A stretch of 20,894 nucleotides of DNA from Pigoraptor vietnamica (GCA_943704525.1 CALSCQ010002212.1:1-20894), one strand, 5' to 3'; positions 1 through 16,182 are shown, numbered from the stretch's first letter. Numbers and translations are program-made. Notes: generated by a model from the letters alone, not told the origin.

Positions 1-92
1 GGGGGGGGGGAGGGGAACGTCGTATGGAGTTGGGCTCGTGTGATTTGGCCCTTTGTTCAGGAATGTGCCTCTAATTGCTTCATCGCATGCAG

Positions 93-1877
93 CCTCTCGG
101 CAACCTGTCGTGTTTTCCGTTCCGACGGGAAACTTTGGGGACGTCCTCGCCGGTTACTACGCCCGCCGAATGTAAGCCCATGTCCGCACGACAATGTTCT
201 GACACGCGTTCTTTCCCGCTTATTCCCGTTGGCGCAAAGTCCCCTAACGCTGGAATCGTGCCTTGAGTACGCCATTTTATGTGGTCATTCTTCGGTTTTC
301 GACTCACACTCTCACACACACGCACGCATGCGCGCGCACACACAGGGGCCTTCCCATCGCGCAGCTCATCGTGGCAACGACAAGCAACGACATTCTCTAT
401 CGCTTCTTCTCCACGGGCGACTACAGCAAGCACAAAGTGGGTTTGCGTCTCTCACCCGTACTTCCTGGCCGAGTCCGTCTCTTTTGTGTAACGGACAGAA
501 GTGTACATAGTGTGCGTCTCTCACTTTCTGTTACTCACTCTCACATAATTTCCTGCGCCTCTCTCAACAGGTCGTGCCGACACTTGCGCCCTCAATGGAC
601 ATTCAGATTTCGAGCAATTTCGAGCGTTACCTCTATTACTTGGCGGGCGAGGACGCGTCGAAGGTGTGCGAGTGGATGGCGCAATTCAAGAACACTGGAG
701 CGCTGAAGGTGGGCTTTGCGTGTGCGTGCGCGCGCGCGCGCGCGTGTGTGTGTTTTCTTTGCGCGTGCGTTCAACTCTGACACACACACATTCTCATGTC
801 TCGCATTCTCCGCTCACACACGCTACGCCCACGCGTCTGCTTCCAGATTGAGGGCGAAATGCTGTCACGTGCCCAGGCGGACTTCGCGTCGTGGGCAGTG
901 CCAGACGGAGAGGTGAGCTTGTCAGTCCGTCAGTTTGTCGTCCTGTTGTATCGGTGGCAATAGCGGGTGTCCTTCTATTACACCACACACACAGACACAC
1001 ACAGACACACACAGACATACTCACACTTATGTACGCACGCACACAGACACGCGCCACACACAGTACACACATACGCACATATAGGCTCGTTATGCGTTAG
1101 CTTACATGTTTCGCCTTGACTTCGTATCAGATCAAGGGGGTCATTTCCAAGTACTACAGCCAGCGCGATTACCTCCTATGCCCGCACTCGGCCACAGGCG
1201 TGGTTGCGGCTGAGAAGTACCGAGCAGAGCGACCCTCCAGGTGTGTACGTGTGCATGTGTGTGCACGTGTCACTGCTATATCAGAACAGCGCGGGGTTCT
1301 TTCGCCAGTCTCCGCACAACGGACTTTTCGTTCTAACTTCTTGGCTCAGCAGTCCCGTTGTCATATCACTTGCCACCGCACACCCCGCGAAATTCGGGGA
1401 CGCCGTCGTATCGGCGATCGGTTCGGAGCCGCTTGTCCCAAAGGAACTTGCCGCGCTGTCGAAACTGCCGACACGGAAGACTGACGCACTCGCGACAGTG
1501 GAATATGTCAAGCAACTGATCGAAGTCACGCTGACCGACGGTACGCAGGGCTGTGTTTGCGTGCGTGTGTGTGTGAGTGAGGGGGGGAAGGTTGCGTGCG
1601 TGTGTGTGTTGTTTGTGAGAACGTGTGCATCTGCGAGTGTGCAAATGTACGTATGCGTCTGCGTGGTGCGTTGATGTTGTTAAAATAGCGTCTGCCTATA
1701 GAGGTACACGTGCAAGCGCAGCTCGTAAGTCAGTCGTTCTCATATTTTTGCGTGCTCTCTCGCCCAGACGACGCGGCTGCGAAAGAGCGCCTGTTCATGG
1801 CCGGTGCGGCGGCTGTGGCGACGGCTGTCGTTGCAGTCGCACTGTTGCGGCGATGGAGGCTCGGACGGTGGCTGTGA
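93..1877 (+). CDS. THR4: Threonine synthase, 3' part (5' end outside window), with C-terminal hydrophobic tail
   Basis: PLP-dependent threonine synthase converts O-phosphohomoserine to threonine. Seven exons join in phase: 93-171, 346-436, 571-708, 847-912, 1131-1240, 1350-1540 and 1768-1877, giving 260 residues to TGA. The first exon encodes VFSVPTGNFGDVLAGYY, the glycine-rich PLP-phosphate loop of the family. Then follow GLPIAQLIVATTSNDIL, the block LAPSMDIQISSNFER, CPHSATGV and SLATAHPAKF, all in the order seen in yeast Thr4. The PLP lysine would lie upstream of the window. The first exon may instead start at 61, since an AG also precedes that base, and the exon-6 acceptor could be 1353. 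Where yeast-type enzymes stop, after the equivalent of YVKQLIEVTLTD, this one continues for about 35 residues. That extension has an Ala/Val-rich hydrophobic run of about 17 residues and a basic end, RRWRLGRWL. The identity is firm; the tail depends on the last splice junction. Confidence 0.9.
709..846 (+). repeat. Intron with (TG/CG)n near the donor and (CA)n toward the acceptor
   Basis: This is intron 3 of the threonine synthase gene. A run of GTGTGCG, GCGC and TGTG steps lies at about 716-752 and a (CA)n run at about 779-791. The two halves are complementary, so the transcript could fold into a hairpin inside the intron. Neighbouring introns also hold CA-rich stretches (301-344 and 979-1078) and GT-rich stretches (1551-1670). 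Confidence 0.7.
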
Positions 1878-2207
1878 TGCTACTGACTCAACGAGTGCTA
1901 TAAAGCAGCAAGGACTGCTATGCCTTGTCCCCGACTTCGAATTATTCGTAAGCTAGGGGACCATTGATCGGGGCACGTTCTCCACTCATTCACACTGTGC
2001 CGGTGTGAAAAGTCGCGGCGTCGGATTACGCGATCGTTGAATTTGGCGCGCTAATAAGCAAACGCAGCGAAAAAGTGGAGACGCGGGGAGGAGACGGTGA
2101 CGTTACGCGACGAACGAGCCGCATAAGAGACGCATCTTAGCATCCCACAAGTGCGGCGCCGAGACATACAGCGCAGGACGACACAAACACTCCGCGTGTT
2201 TGCGGCG
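1878..2207. other. Tail-to-tail intergenic region between threonine synthase and the F-box gene
   Basis: I see no convincing coding segment or RNA gene here. It presumably carries the 3' UTRs of both converging genes. No canonical AATAAA stands out. An E2F-like word (TTTGGCGC) at 2042-2049 is probably coincidental in this 3' context. Confidence 0.5.
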
Positions 2208-3897
2208 CTAGTAGTCGTACTTCAGCCCGTGGCGGCTCTCGCCCCTCCCGACGTGCATCGCAATCTGAAGGGCGAAGCAATGGAGGGACATGTAGCCGCT
2301 GTTCATCCGCTGTGCGAGCATCGCCGGCGGTTTCTTGCCGGCAAGCGCACGCGCCGCCTCCTGCGACCACGCAATATCGCCTCCCTCCTCCATGGCGGTG
2401 AGTATGGACGCCGTCGCTCGCAGAAACGCCTCGAAAGCGGCGAGAGAGATGTTCGGTATCCAGCCGCTCTTCACCAGCACCGACAGCGCGCGCTCAGCGT
2501 ACGACGAGTAATCCTGCGGTCGCACGTGGAGGCCGAGTTAAGGGAGGAGAAACTAGCACTAACGACCACGCACTCGCACAGTCACAAACCCACGCCCATA
2601 CACGTTCCATCTCATTTCGCGCAAACGCCCACCCCTTCTAGAAGTCCGTGGTACGTGAAGAGCACGCCGTTGCACGCCTTGCCAAGGTTCGTGCAGAACA
2701 CCCGCATGCCATACTCCTCGTCGTAGTGTGATCGCATCTCGGGTGGCGGCGCTTTTCTGTACCCTGCTATTCCAAAGTACAGCCGCTCCCCCGGCGCATT
2801 TCCGCGCGGAAGAAACGAGAGCCGCACATTGAGCCCATCGTACATGTCCACCTCCGCCGTCGAGAGAACTTGGGCGACGAACGCGGCGTCCTCAGGAGTG
2901 ACGTCCGACAGAAACGCCTCGCCTGTCATTGGGTCTTCCCCCGAGAGAACGACCGGCGCCAGGCGGCGGAAGAGCTCGCTGTCCCTTGCCACGGACGCCG
3001 CCATGCGCGCGCCCTCCGTCTCGAGTGTCCCGTAGTAGCGCAGCCACGTGACACCGTCGGGCTTTTCGGGCCTCTTCCAGTCCAGAAGGCCCTCGAGGAG
3101 GGTGGTGGGAAGCTCTTTGTTCGTGCGCCTGCGGAGCGCACGCGTACGGCACAGCGGTGAGCGTCCGAGAAGCGAGAAGAGAGAGTCGTGTTGAGTACTA
3201 GTTGTCTCGGCTAGTGCACCCGGCTGATTCGGCTGCAGTCGCCCGTGGATGCGTGCGGAGAGGGGGGGGGGGAGGGGGGAGTGGGGTGGAAGAGCGATAC
3301 CAAACTCAGAGAGAGAGTGTGTGAGAGAACATAACCGCACAATGGGTGTTTGTGCCGTGCATGCGTCCAGACGTGATGCGCCGCAATGCCCTCAGGCTAT
3401 CGTTACCGACAGCCGCCGTCTGCAATCGCAATTGCGGGCGATAGTTACGCACCTTCCCTTCGCGCTCTTCTTTGCCGAGGCAAGCTTCTTGGAGAGGCGT
3501 TCGCCGAGCACCTTCGCGCGTCGCCTCGCTTCGAGCTCGCACCATGACAAGAACCGCTTCGACGTAAGCGACAGGCTGAGGAGGTCCTTGGCGGTCAGAA
3601 TTCCCTGCGAATCAATTCGCGACGGGTGCATGCGTGAGTCAAGTCGGTCTAGTTTACGTGCGCAGGCACGGACACAGACGCACCACTGACGCACGCACGG
3701 CGGCAGGTGACGGAGAGGCACGCCGGTCTCGTTCGCCGCCGGCGCACGTGCGCATACACTGACATCACACGGCTACGCGCACTGGCATGCACGCACAGGC
3801 TTACCTCGGAGACCCGCAGAAGGTAGGAGCCGACGACTTCGTCCGGAACACGATCAAAGTGCGAAATGTCGGTCGGGGGAATGGACGGGTCTGCCAT
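2208..3897 (-). CDS. F-box protein, four exons
   Basis: This is probably a substrate adaptor of an SCF (Skp1-Cullin-F-box) ubiquitin ligase. Exons on the minus strand are 3897-3805, 3604-3453, 3128-2633 and 2513-2208; phases agree and the protein has 348 residues. The start is the ATG at 3897 in a strong Kozak context (gccATGG); reading further upstream in frame gives no other ATG. Residues about 14-58 form the F-box: FDRVPDEVVGSYLLRV, then, across the first intron, LTAKDLLSLSLTSKRFLSWC. A basic helical stretch follows (ARRRAKVLGERLSKKLASAKK). The remaining 250 or so residues match no substrate-binding domain I recognise: there are no WD40, kelch or leucine-rich repeats. Intron 2 contains a long C-run on the sense strand (plus-strand G-run at 3260-3286). 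Its start codon lies 72 bp from the ATG of a possible divergent gene. The substrate is unknown. Confidence 0.75.
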
Positions 3898-3969
3898 GGC
3901 TGCCGAACTCCCGTCCGGGTCAACGACCGCTGCCAACAGTCACTGACGCACACGCATGCACACTGAGCG

Positions 3970-4315
3970 ATGATGCAGTCGCCGCCGCCGAACGCCGATT
4001 TCGAAGCACCGAACGAAGTCGTTTTCAGAACACGTCTCTTCCGCACCAACCGCGGCGCCAGTGAAACTGCCGGTCAGGGAAAAGTTTGACGAGGATGCCG
4101 GCGATGGACTCAGCCGCGGGCAGACTCGGGCGAGAGCGGCAAAGTCACTGAGCGGACTGGACAGCGGCTGGGTGCGGCGCGTGGTATCAATTGCGCGCGA
4201 GTGCCGTGTAAGTGCGAGATGAGCTGAAGGGAGGACTCCGTTGTTGTTGACTTTACTTTTCCGTTTGTTTTGATTTTCAGCTTCCGAATTTTGCGGGGGT
4301 TGGCAAACAGTCACG

Positions 4316-4361
<46 letters not shown>

Positions 4362-4422
4362 CACACACACACACACACACGCACACACACGCACACACAC
4401 ACACACACACAGACAGACACAC

Positions 4423-4454
<32 letters not shown>

Positions 4455-4564
4455 GAAACGGCACACACAACTAAACACATGTACACACACGCAGTGACTC
4501 TGTGCAGACCGTCAACAGTCAGTCGGGGCCAATTTCCAAGCCGACCCCCATCTTCGGCGACTAG
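3970..4564 (+). CDS. Possible small split gene, reading frame not resolved
   Basis: Three coding-like pieces lie head-to-head with the F-box gene. (1) From ATGATG at 3970 an open frame begins MMQSPPPNADFEAPNEVVF and stops after 39 codons. (2) A different frame, open from about 4029 to 4207, reads PVKLPVREKFDEDAGDGLSR onward, has high GC at third positions and ends at a perfect GTAAGT donor (4208). A classic pyrimidine-rich acceptor follows at 4279-4280, and a short exon starts LPNFAG. (3) After an intron holding the (CA)n tract, an acceptor at 4506-4507 precedes TVNSQSGPISKPTPIFGD and a stop at 4564. I could not bridge pieces 1 and 2 without a frameshift: no intron of the right length fits. 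It may be a real gene with a missed intron or sequence error, or a decayed one. I do not recognise the protein. Confidence 0.32.
4317..4454. repeat. (CA)n microsatellite, interrupted
   Basis: A dinucleotide tract of about 138 bp with a few TGCAC, GCAC and AGACAG interruptions. It would sit inside the last intron of the possible small gene at 3970-4564, matching the habit of other genes here of carrying CA/GT tracts in introns. Confidence 0.95.
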
Positions 4565-4816
4565 ATTGCGCATTCTTTCTCCGGCGTGACTTGGTCGGCT
4601 ATCCTGCCGGTCCCTGCAACAGCCGAGTCGTGGCCACCGCCGGACCGTCCAATCTTCACTTGCGGCGCAGTGCACGCGTACGTTATCCGCCACTGACACT
4701 GAGCCACCAGATAATCCATCACTGCCAGTACACCCTCGTTCGCCGGGAAGAATGTCGACGGCTTCGTTGTCCGTGTGGGCGCGACGTGCGCTCGCGGCCG
4801 GGCGGAATGCGCGCAC

Positions 4817-6829
4817 ATGGATCCCGCATCTTTTGCGCCAATCGATGCGAAGGCGTGCGAGTCGGCCATCGCCGACAAGGAGGCTCTGCTTATCTCGGAA
4901 CGCACGGAGACACTGGGACAACTGCAGTACGATAAGGCTGTCAAGATCCATCCCTTCCGTGTCCTGCCGCAGCCGACCACCGCCGCGGCACCCGCGCGCT
5001 CTGTTGCGGCGGCGGAACAGGCGCGCAAGGCGATGGCGGTCGCAATTCGCGACGCGGCGATGCACGACTTCACCGAGGAGGAATACCAGGCGGAGATCCT
5101 CTTTGAGCGATACGAATTTGCGGACGACCCCGGGCGTGAAGAGGCGCTCAAGGTGCCGCGCGATCAACGCATGTACATGGTCGATGAGAAGCAATGCGCC
5201 GCCTGGGAGAGGAAGGAGGCGGCGAAATGGCAGAAGCGCTATTTTGCGGACAACGACGACGACTATAACAGCGGAGAGGACGACGATGATTATAACAGCG
5301 GAGAGGGCGAGGGGGACGGCGAAAGCAGCGCAGGTGAAGACGACGCGCGCGATGACGGGTATTCGGACGACGACGACGTTCGCGGAGAAGGGGACGGTGA
5401 GGGTTGTGCCGATGGGTCTGTGGGACTGCTGCCGACGACTGCGGCTGTTGCGAACATTCTTCGTACGCTGCGTGTGCAACAGCGCGTGCTGCGGCAGGGC
5501 ACGACGGGCGACACGGCCGTGGTCGCAGCGAGCGTGACGTTCTCACTGGAGACTCCTACGACTGACGTCGATGGACAGCCGAACGCCGGGCATCGCCGAT
5601 GGCTGCAGGTGCGCATTGTTGCGCGGGAGGACGTCTACCCGGCACAGACGGAGGGTGCGGACGTGTCTGGACGCGACGAGAGCGTGGCGCGCATCTACTT
5701 TAGGGCGGGGGAGATGGGCGTTCCCTCGTCGTCGCCGGCGCTTGCGTACGCCGGGCACTCGCCGTTCGTGTTGGCCCTCGACGAACTCGACACGACGAAT
5801 CGTGGCGGGGAAGTGACTGCGTCTTCGCTCGTGCAACCACTCTCGGACGACTTCTTGCGTGCTCTCGTGCTTACATTCCCGTCGGTCGACCCGGAGCTCG
5901 CGCTCTACGCGGTGTACCTGTGCGCCGAGGCCCTGCTGCAGCGCAGGGAAAGGCTTGCGTGGAACGGGCCGTTCGATCCGTTTGGCCTTGGCGAGTGGCC
6001 AGAGGAGCGCCACGGGGCGCCGGCGCTGTCGGACGTGCAACACTGCGACGGAATCGCTCTTGACGAGGGCGTCGGGTGGGACGTCACTGGTCTCGGGCTG
6101 TATTTTGCGACGCACGCGCTCTGGCTGCGCGGGGGCGAGACGTCGTTTGCGGGCGTACCCTTCTGCACGCACGCCGGCGCACTGACGAGGGACCTGACGG
6201 ACAACAAGACCGGGGACTTTGACGACGAAGACGCCGCGCTTTTGGAAACGGCGATTCTGAAGTTCCGGCTGGGTGTCGAGGCGGGGGCGGCGTCGGCGGA
6301 GTGCGCGCTCGACTGCGGGTGTGTGCGCGGCTACTTCTCCGATATGACCACACGCAAGCGCAAGAGGCAGTGTACTGGAGTTGGAGACGACGCGGCGACG
6401 AAACGTCGCCGAAGCGAGTTGAATCTGCAGCCGGACGAGATGGACCCGCAGAACAGCGAGTGGTGGCTCTACCCTGGAACCCTCGAGCACGCCGACCCTG
6501 CGTACGAAACACGGCGCCTCCGCACCCTGCGCGACTACCTCGTGTGGATCTGTCGTCGAGACTCGAGCGACGTCAGATGTCTTGCGCGCGAGATGGCATC
6601 TCTTCGAACTCGCGACGAGTACGAGGGCCACGATGGGTCACACGACCTGCACGTGCCGGCATCAGACGACGAGACGCCGGGGGCGAGCGACGTTGACGAA
6701 GCCGCGGCAGAGGAAGACGTCGAAGTGGATGAGGTGCTTGAGAGGCGATTCTCGGAGGTCTTTGGGACGGACGAACACCCTCCTGGACGCACTCCCGGGT
6801 GGGAGATTCACATGCCAAATTGCCTGTAA
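4817..6829 (+). CDS. Intronless acidic orphan protein, probably nuclear
   Basis: A single uninterrupted frame of 670 codons runs from ATG 4817. The frame extends upstream to a GTG at 4775 but no earlier ATG exists. I recognise no domain. Visible features: residues 143-195 are strongly acidic and contain a tandem DDDYNSGE-type repeat (two copies at about 147-162). Residues about 210-500 look like a folded domain with several W, F and Y positions and a cysteine pair CALDCGC at 496-502. A bipartite basic signal, RKRKR (513-517) and KRRR (529-532), suggests nuclear import. Residues 616-640 form a second acidic stretch before the C terminus. It is the only gene in the window without introns, which could mean recent origin, retroposition or horizontal gain. 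Codon use is as GC-rich as its neighbours, so transfer would not be recent. Function unknown. Confidence 0.8.
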   Translation: MDPASFAPIDAKACESAIADKEALLISERTETLGQLQYDKAVKIHPFRVLPQPTTAAAPARSVAAAEQARKAMAVAIRDAAMHDFTEEEYQAEILFERYEFADDPGREEALKVPRDQRMYMVDEKQCAAWERKEAAKWQKRYFADNDDDYNSGEDDDDYNSGEGEGDGESSAGEDDARDDGYSDDDDVRGEGDGEGCADGSVGLLPTTAAVANILRTLRVQQRVLRQGTTGDTAVVAASVTFSLETPTTDVDGQPNAGHRRWLQVRIVAREDVYPAQTEGADVSGRDESVARIYFRAGEMGVPSSSPALAYAGHSPFVLALDELDTTNRGGEVTASSLVQPLSDDFLRALVLTFPSVDPELALYAVYLCAEALLQRRERLAWNGPFDPFGLGEWPEERHGAPALSDVQHCDGIALDEGVGWDVTGLGLYFATHALWLRGGETSFAGVPFCTHAGALTRDLTDNKTGDFDDEDAALLETAILKFRLGVEAGAASAECALDCGCVRGYFSDMTTRKRKRQCTGVGDDAATKRRRSELNLQPDEMDPQNSEWWLYPGTLEHADPAYETRRLRTLRDYLVWICRRDSSDVRCLAREMASLRTRDEYEGHDGSHDLHVPASDDETPGASDVDEAAAEEDVEVDEVLERRFSEVFGTDEHPPGRTPGWEIHMPNCL

Positions 6830-7139
6830 AATGGCGCGCGCGCGCGCAATCGTCGGCCGGCGTTGTGTGCCAATACAACTACTGAATCTGGAGAGCTCGC
6901 GTGCGTAGAAAATTAGCAATATATTTCGCGAAACGCACGCCAACGCAATGCACGCGCGAATAGAAAAAACTCAAACAAAACAACCAAACGTATACACGAG
7001 AACGCGAAACATCCCGTCGAAGCAAGACGGCATCACGGGTACCGCCCCGACATATGAGACGAGACAGCGTCGGCTAGACACGTTCGCACACCACGCCGAA
7101 GCGGAAGCGTTTCACCACGCGCGCCGATGGACAGGCCGT
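6830..7139. other. Tail-to-tail intergenic region between the orphan and the Tudor gene
   Basis: It contains a (GC)n run at about 6833-6847 directly after the orphan's stop codon and a short AT-rich patch at 6909-6930. Otherwise I see only presumed 3' UTR, with no coding or RNA gene. Confidence 0.5.
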
Positions 7140-13424
<6,285 letters not shown>

Positions 13425-13832
13425 TCTCCCTGCACGCGCCGGGGCGTTACACCGTCACACGGTCATGCGGTGTCGCCCGTACGAGGACTCCTTCAAGAGG
13501 GCGAGTGGACACAATGGCCTGCGAGTCAAAATGTCATCGGATGAGAAGAGGGAACACGAGGAATGTTTCTCGAAATGACGAGGGAGAACATTACTTCAGC
13601 ACCCACCGCGGTATCGCTGTTTCAGGGCGTTGCGACGCCAAGAAAAAGTGAACGAGAGCACCCCGAGACACTGGAATAATAACGAATAAAGCCACGCAGC
13701 GCAGCGAACAGCGCACACAGGAAAGAGCGAGTTTAAACGCGCTTGTACGCGTGGATGAAGGCGAAGCTTCATCCCTCGTGAAACGTGTGATGCGCCAACA
13801 TGTGGGTCCCGTCCTAGCATGTGAGCGCCTTC
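13425..13832. other. 5' flank / presumed 5' UTR of the Tudor gene
   Basis: I see no coding segment with splice support on either strand. An AATAAA on the plus strand near 13683 has no gene to serve. The stretch includes the hairpin at 13753-13774. Confidence 0.45.
13753..13774. repeat. Perfect 8-bp hairpin in the Tudor gene 5' flank
   Basis: GGATGAAG (13753-13760) and CTTCATCC (13767-13774) are exact inverted copies around a six-base spacer. It lies about 330 bp upstream of the Tudor start codon and could be within its 5' UTR. Function unknown. Confidence 0.6.
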
Positions 13833-13867
13833 AGAGATTGCACGCATGCCAGGCATGCTCTACCGAT
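13833..13867 (-). pseudogene. tRNA-Ala(GGC)-like fragment
   Basis: On the minus strand ATCGGTAGAG resembles a tRNA D-arm 3' half. It is followed by a five-pair anticodon stem (CATGC / GCGTG, one G-U) around the loop CTGGCAT with anticodon GGC at 13850-13848. The 5' D-stem half, acceptor stem and T-arm are not recognisable, so this is at best a decayed tRNA or the head of a tRNA-derived element. Chance resemblance is possible. Confidence 0.3.
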
Positions 13868-14055
13868 TATATGGATGGAATTGCTGTATGAATTATGTAT
13901 CAAAGTTTAATTTATTAGTGCAAGTGGACAGTGATTTTATTGGTGATATTTCAGAAATTCATATGTCAGTAATCCGGGGTGAGAACAGTCGGCATGTAAT
14001 TTCCAAATAAAGTCTTGTATTCATTTCGTTCCCATATGTGGTATATAAGGGAGGG
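13862..14055. promoter_or_regulatory. AT-rich island in the divergent Tudor/Eaf6 promoter
   Basis: About 190 bp are clearly AT-rich within GC-rich surroundings. The stretch contains the word AATTTATTAGT (13909-13919), which recurs in the PPP1R36/MLH3 island. It also contains CCATATGTGG (one base off a CArG box) and a TATATAAG box (14042-14049), correctly oriented for Eaf6 about 255 bp before its ATG. An E2F-type TTTGGCGC sits just downstream at 14077-14084. A promoter role is inferred from position and composition. Confidence 0.5.
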
Positions 14056-14304
14056 TGAAAAATAAGCGCGTGAAATTTTGGCGCGTGGCGGGAGGGATGG
14101 CGTTTCAAGTTTGTCGATGCACTTTAATTGCATTTATATTTTCACCCCCGCTTTCGTCCTCGCACGCAGAGAAATGCTCACGCTTTCTCCGCTGCGAACG
14201 CACCAACGATATCTTTGATGCGTCGCTAAAACCTTCTGGAGGGGTTCAATTGTCTGAGACTCACACACACGCACGTTATCCGAATGCCAATTGCGCGCGA
14301 CGAC

Positions 14305-15298
14305 ATGGCCGCCTCGCCGGGACGCACGGCGGGCCTGCGTGAGGAGTTGCAGGAGCTATTGAGCAGGAAGGCGCAGATTGATGACAATCTGACGAATTTG
14401 GAGCGGCAGATTTTTGCGTTTGAGGGCAGCTATCTCGAGGACACGCAGCTCTACGGCAACATTATTAGGGGATGGGACGGTTACCTCTCGAACAGGTGCG
14501 CAGGGGTCACGAGTGCTTGAATTGCCCGTCACATTGTCCCACATATGTGTCAGCATTCGCACGATCTCTTGCCATCGTTATATTCACCTCTGTCGTTTGC
14601 TCTTCATGAATGTCACGTCTGTCTGTGTCTGTCAGGTTTATTTCTCACGCTCTACCCTCCATACGTCTGCTGTTGGCGTGTTGTCGCACGTGGCACAATT
14701 GCTTTGACGCGCACATTGCTCACTTTCTTTCGTGTCATCGCATGCATGGCGTGATACGACTCCCTTTGACGCTGTCTCGCTTGCCAATTTGCGCAGGACA
14801 ACGGCGACAAACGAGCGGAAAAACCGCAAAGTGAAGGATTCCGAGCGTCTTTTCTCCCTCTCGTCATGCACGTCGCAGAAGGCGAGTGTGCTGCCCATCG
14901 CTGTCCCAGGCATTCTGGTTCAATTCCCTCGCTGAAGCGTCGTCGCTTTGTCTCCAATGTTTTGGGCACTAACGTCTCCTTTATGTACGCTGACGGCGCT
15001 GGAGGTGTTTGTTAGTTTCTTCACGCGCTGTTGTGTGTTCTGTCTTTAAGCTGCCCTCACTCACGCCTCAACACTTGCGTAACGACAGGCCAACGAATCG
15101 CTGTTGGACGCGGGCACTGCGTCGAATGGCGGCATTCTGAGCACTGCGGACGGTGAGGATGCGCTGTCACGCAAGCGAAAGAAGAAGAAGAAGAAGAAGG
15201 ACAAGGAGCGCCTCTTGGAGAAAAAGAAGCGCAGGAAGCTCAAGCAGCGGTGGGTGTAAAAGGGCGCGCTTGTTGCCCAGAGTGTCGGAAAGATTCGG

Positions 15299-15373
<75 letters not shown>

Positions 15374-15414
15374 CGTGCGTGTGCGTGTGTGTGTGTGCGT
15401 GTGTGTGTGTGTGT

Positions 15415-15501
<87 letters not shown>

Positions 15502-15502
15502 C

Positions 15503-15538
<36 letters not shown>

Positions 15539-15667
15539 GTGTGTGTGTGTGCGTGCGTGTGCGTGCGTGTGTTTGTGTGTGTGTACGGAGGTATGTGTGT
15601 GTATTATGTGCAACATGCTGAGTAATTGTTCCCTCGCAGTGACGACGATGAAGAAATTGACATTTAA
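14305..15667 (+). CDS. EAF6: Eaf6/MEAF6, subunit of NuA4/MOZ/HBO1 histone acetyltransferase complexes
   Basis: Eaf6 is a small helical subunit that binds with ING and BRPF/Epl1-type partners in MYST acetyltransferase complexes in the nucleus. Exons are 14305-14495, 14797-14881, 15089-15249 and 15640-15667; phases agree and the protein has 154 residues. Residues 11-64 carry the family hallmark: a coiled coil ([19 protein letters not shown]) and then [21 protein letters not shown]. Exon 2 continues with [18 protein letters not shown], matching the RRNRKFKEAERLF block of MEAF6. The C-terminus holds a poly-lysine helix ([10 protein letters not shown] at 120-129) and an acidic end DDDEEIDI. The ATG at 14305 has the better Kozak context; an in-frame ATG at 14284 would add seven residues. 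The exon-2 donor appears to be GC (AAG/gcgagt). Intron 3 is mostly a (GT)n tract. Retention of intron 2 or 3 would give other C-termini. Confidence 0.88.
15300..15584. repeat. (GT)n tract with GCGC interruptions in Eaf6 intron 3
   Basis: About 285 bp of GT dinucleotide, interrupted by GCGTGC and GCGCGCGCGC steps. It starts 50 nt after the donor at 15250 and ends some 55 nt before the acceptor at 15639. Alternating purine-pyrimidine DNA of this kind readily adopts Z-form. Confidence 0.95.
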
Positions 15668-16182
15668 TTCGTTTCGTAATATAAATGCCGTGTGCGCATA
15701 TGCGGTCGCTTGTACGATTCTCACGAGCAGCTGTGTGGACGTGTCGCCGTTGACTGCGACCTGCCTTATCCACGCTGCTGGACCTGTGCTTCGTTTCGCA
15801 TTTGTGCCTCGTTGGAGTCACTACACGGACCTCGCTTGTAAGCAGCATTCTCTGTGCTGCGACTGTTGGTAAGCTACATTTTCAGCTCTGTCGTGAGGGC
15901 CGCTAGGCGAATAACGTTTTCTTTCCGAGCCGCAACGGCGGTCGTATGTACATTCGGCGCCTTCAAGAGGCTCCGATTAAACGCGCGCAACTCAATCCGC
16001 AACGCACACGCCTGTGTGCGAAATAAGACGCTTGTGTGCGAAATAGCCCGCGCTCGCGGAACTACACACACAGAAAAAACGCAACTGGCAACCGCGGCGA
16101 AGCTACGCAAGCACGCAACGATGTGAGGCACTACCCGCGCGGGTTGTGCGTAAGAGAAGAGTCGGCCTTCGCTTGTGCGCTG
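15668..16182. other. Tail-to-tail intergenic region between Eaf6 and the PPP1R36-like gene
   Basis: About 500 bp without a coding segment that I can support on either strand. An AATATAAA near 15679 could act as a variant poly(A) signal for Eaf6. The rest is presumably 3' UTR. Confidence 0.45.

Noticed and set aside
1-20. G-run at the window start as a regulatory G-quadruplex
   Set aside because: It is only an end-of-window homopolymer within the presumed intron; there is no second set of G-tracts to support a quadruplex.
3898-3936. Upstream start of the F-box gene at 3936
   Set aside because: The codon is TTG; the ATG at 3897 has a strong Kozak context and sits just before the F-box.
4775-4816. 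Upstream start of the orphan at 4775
   Set aside because: The codon there is GTG, not ATG; the first ATG in frame is 4817.
4277-5479. 400-codon minus-strand frame and a second minus frame at 5543-6631
   Set aside because: Both lie antisense to the orphan gene; the first runs through the (CA)n tract as Cys-Val dipeptides. They are shadows of a GC-rich gene.
15153-15872. Long Cys-Val and His-Thr frames across the GT tract
   Set aside because: They are simple translation of the intronic microsatellite, not proteins.
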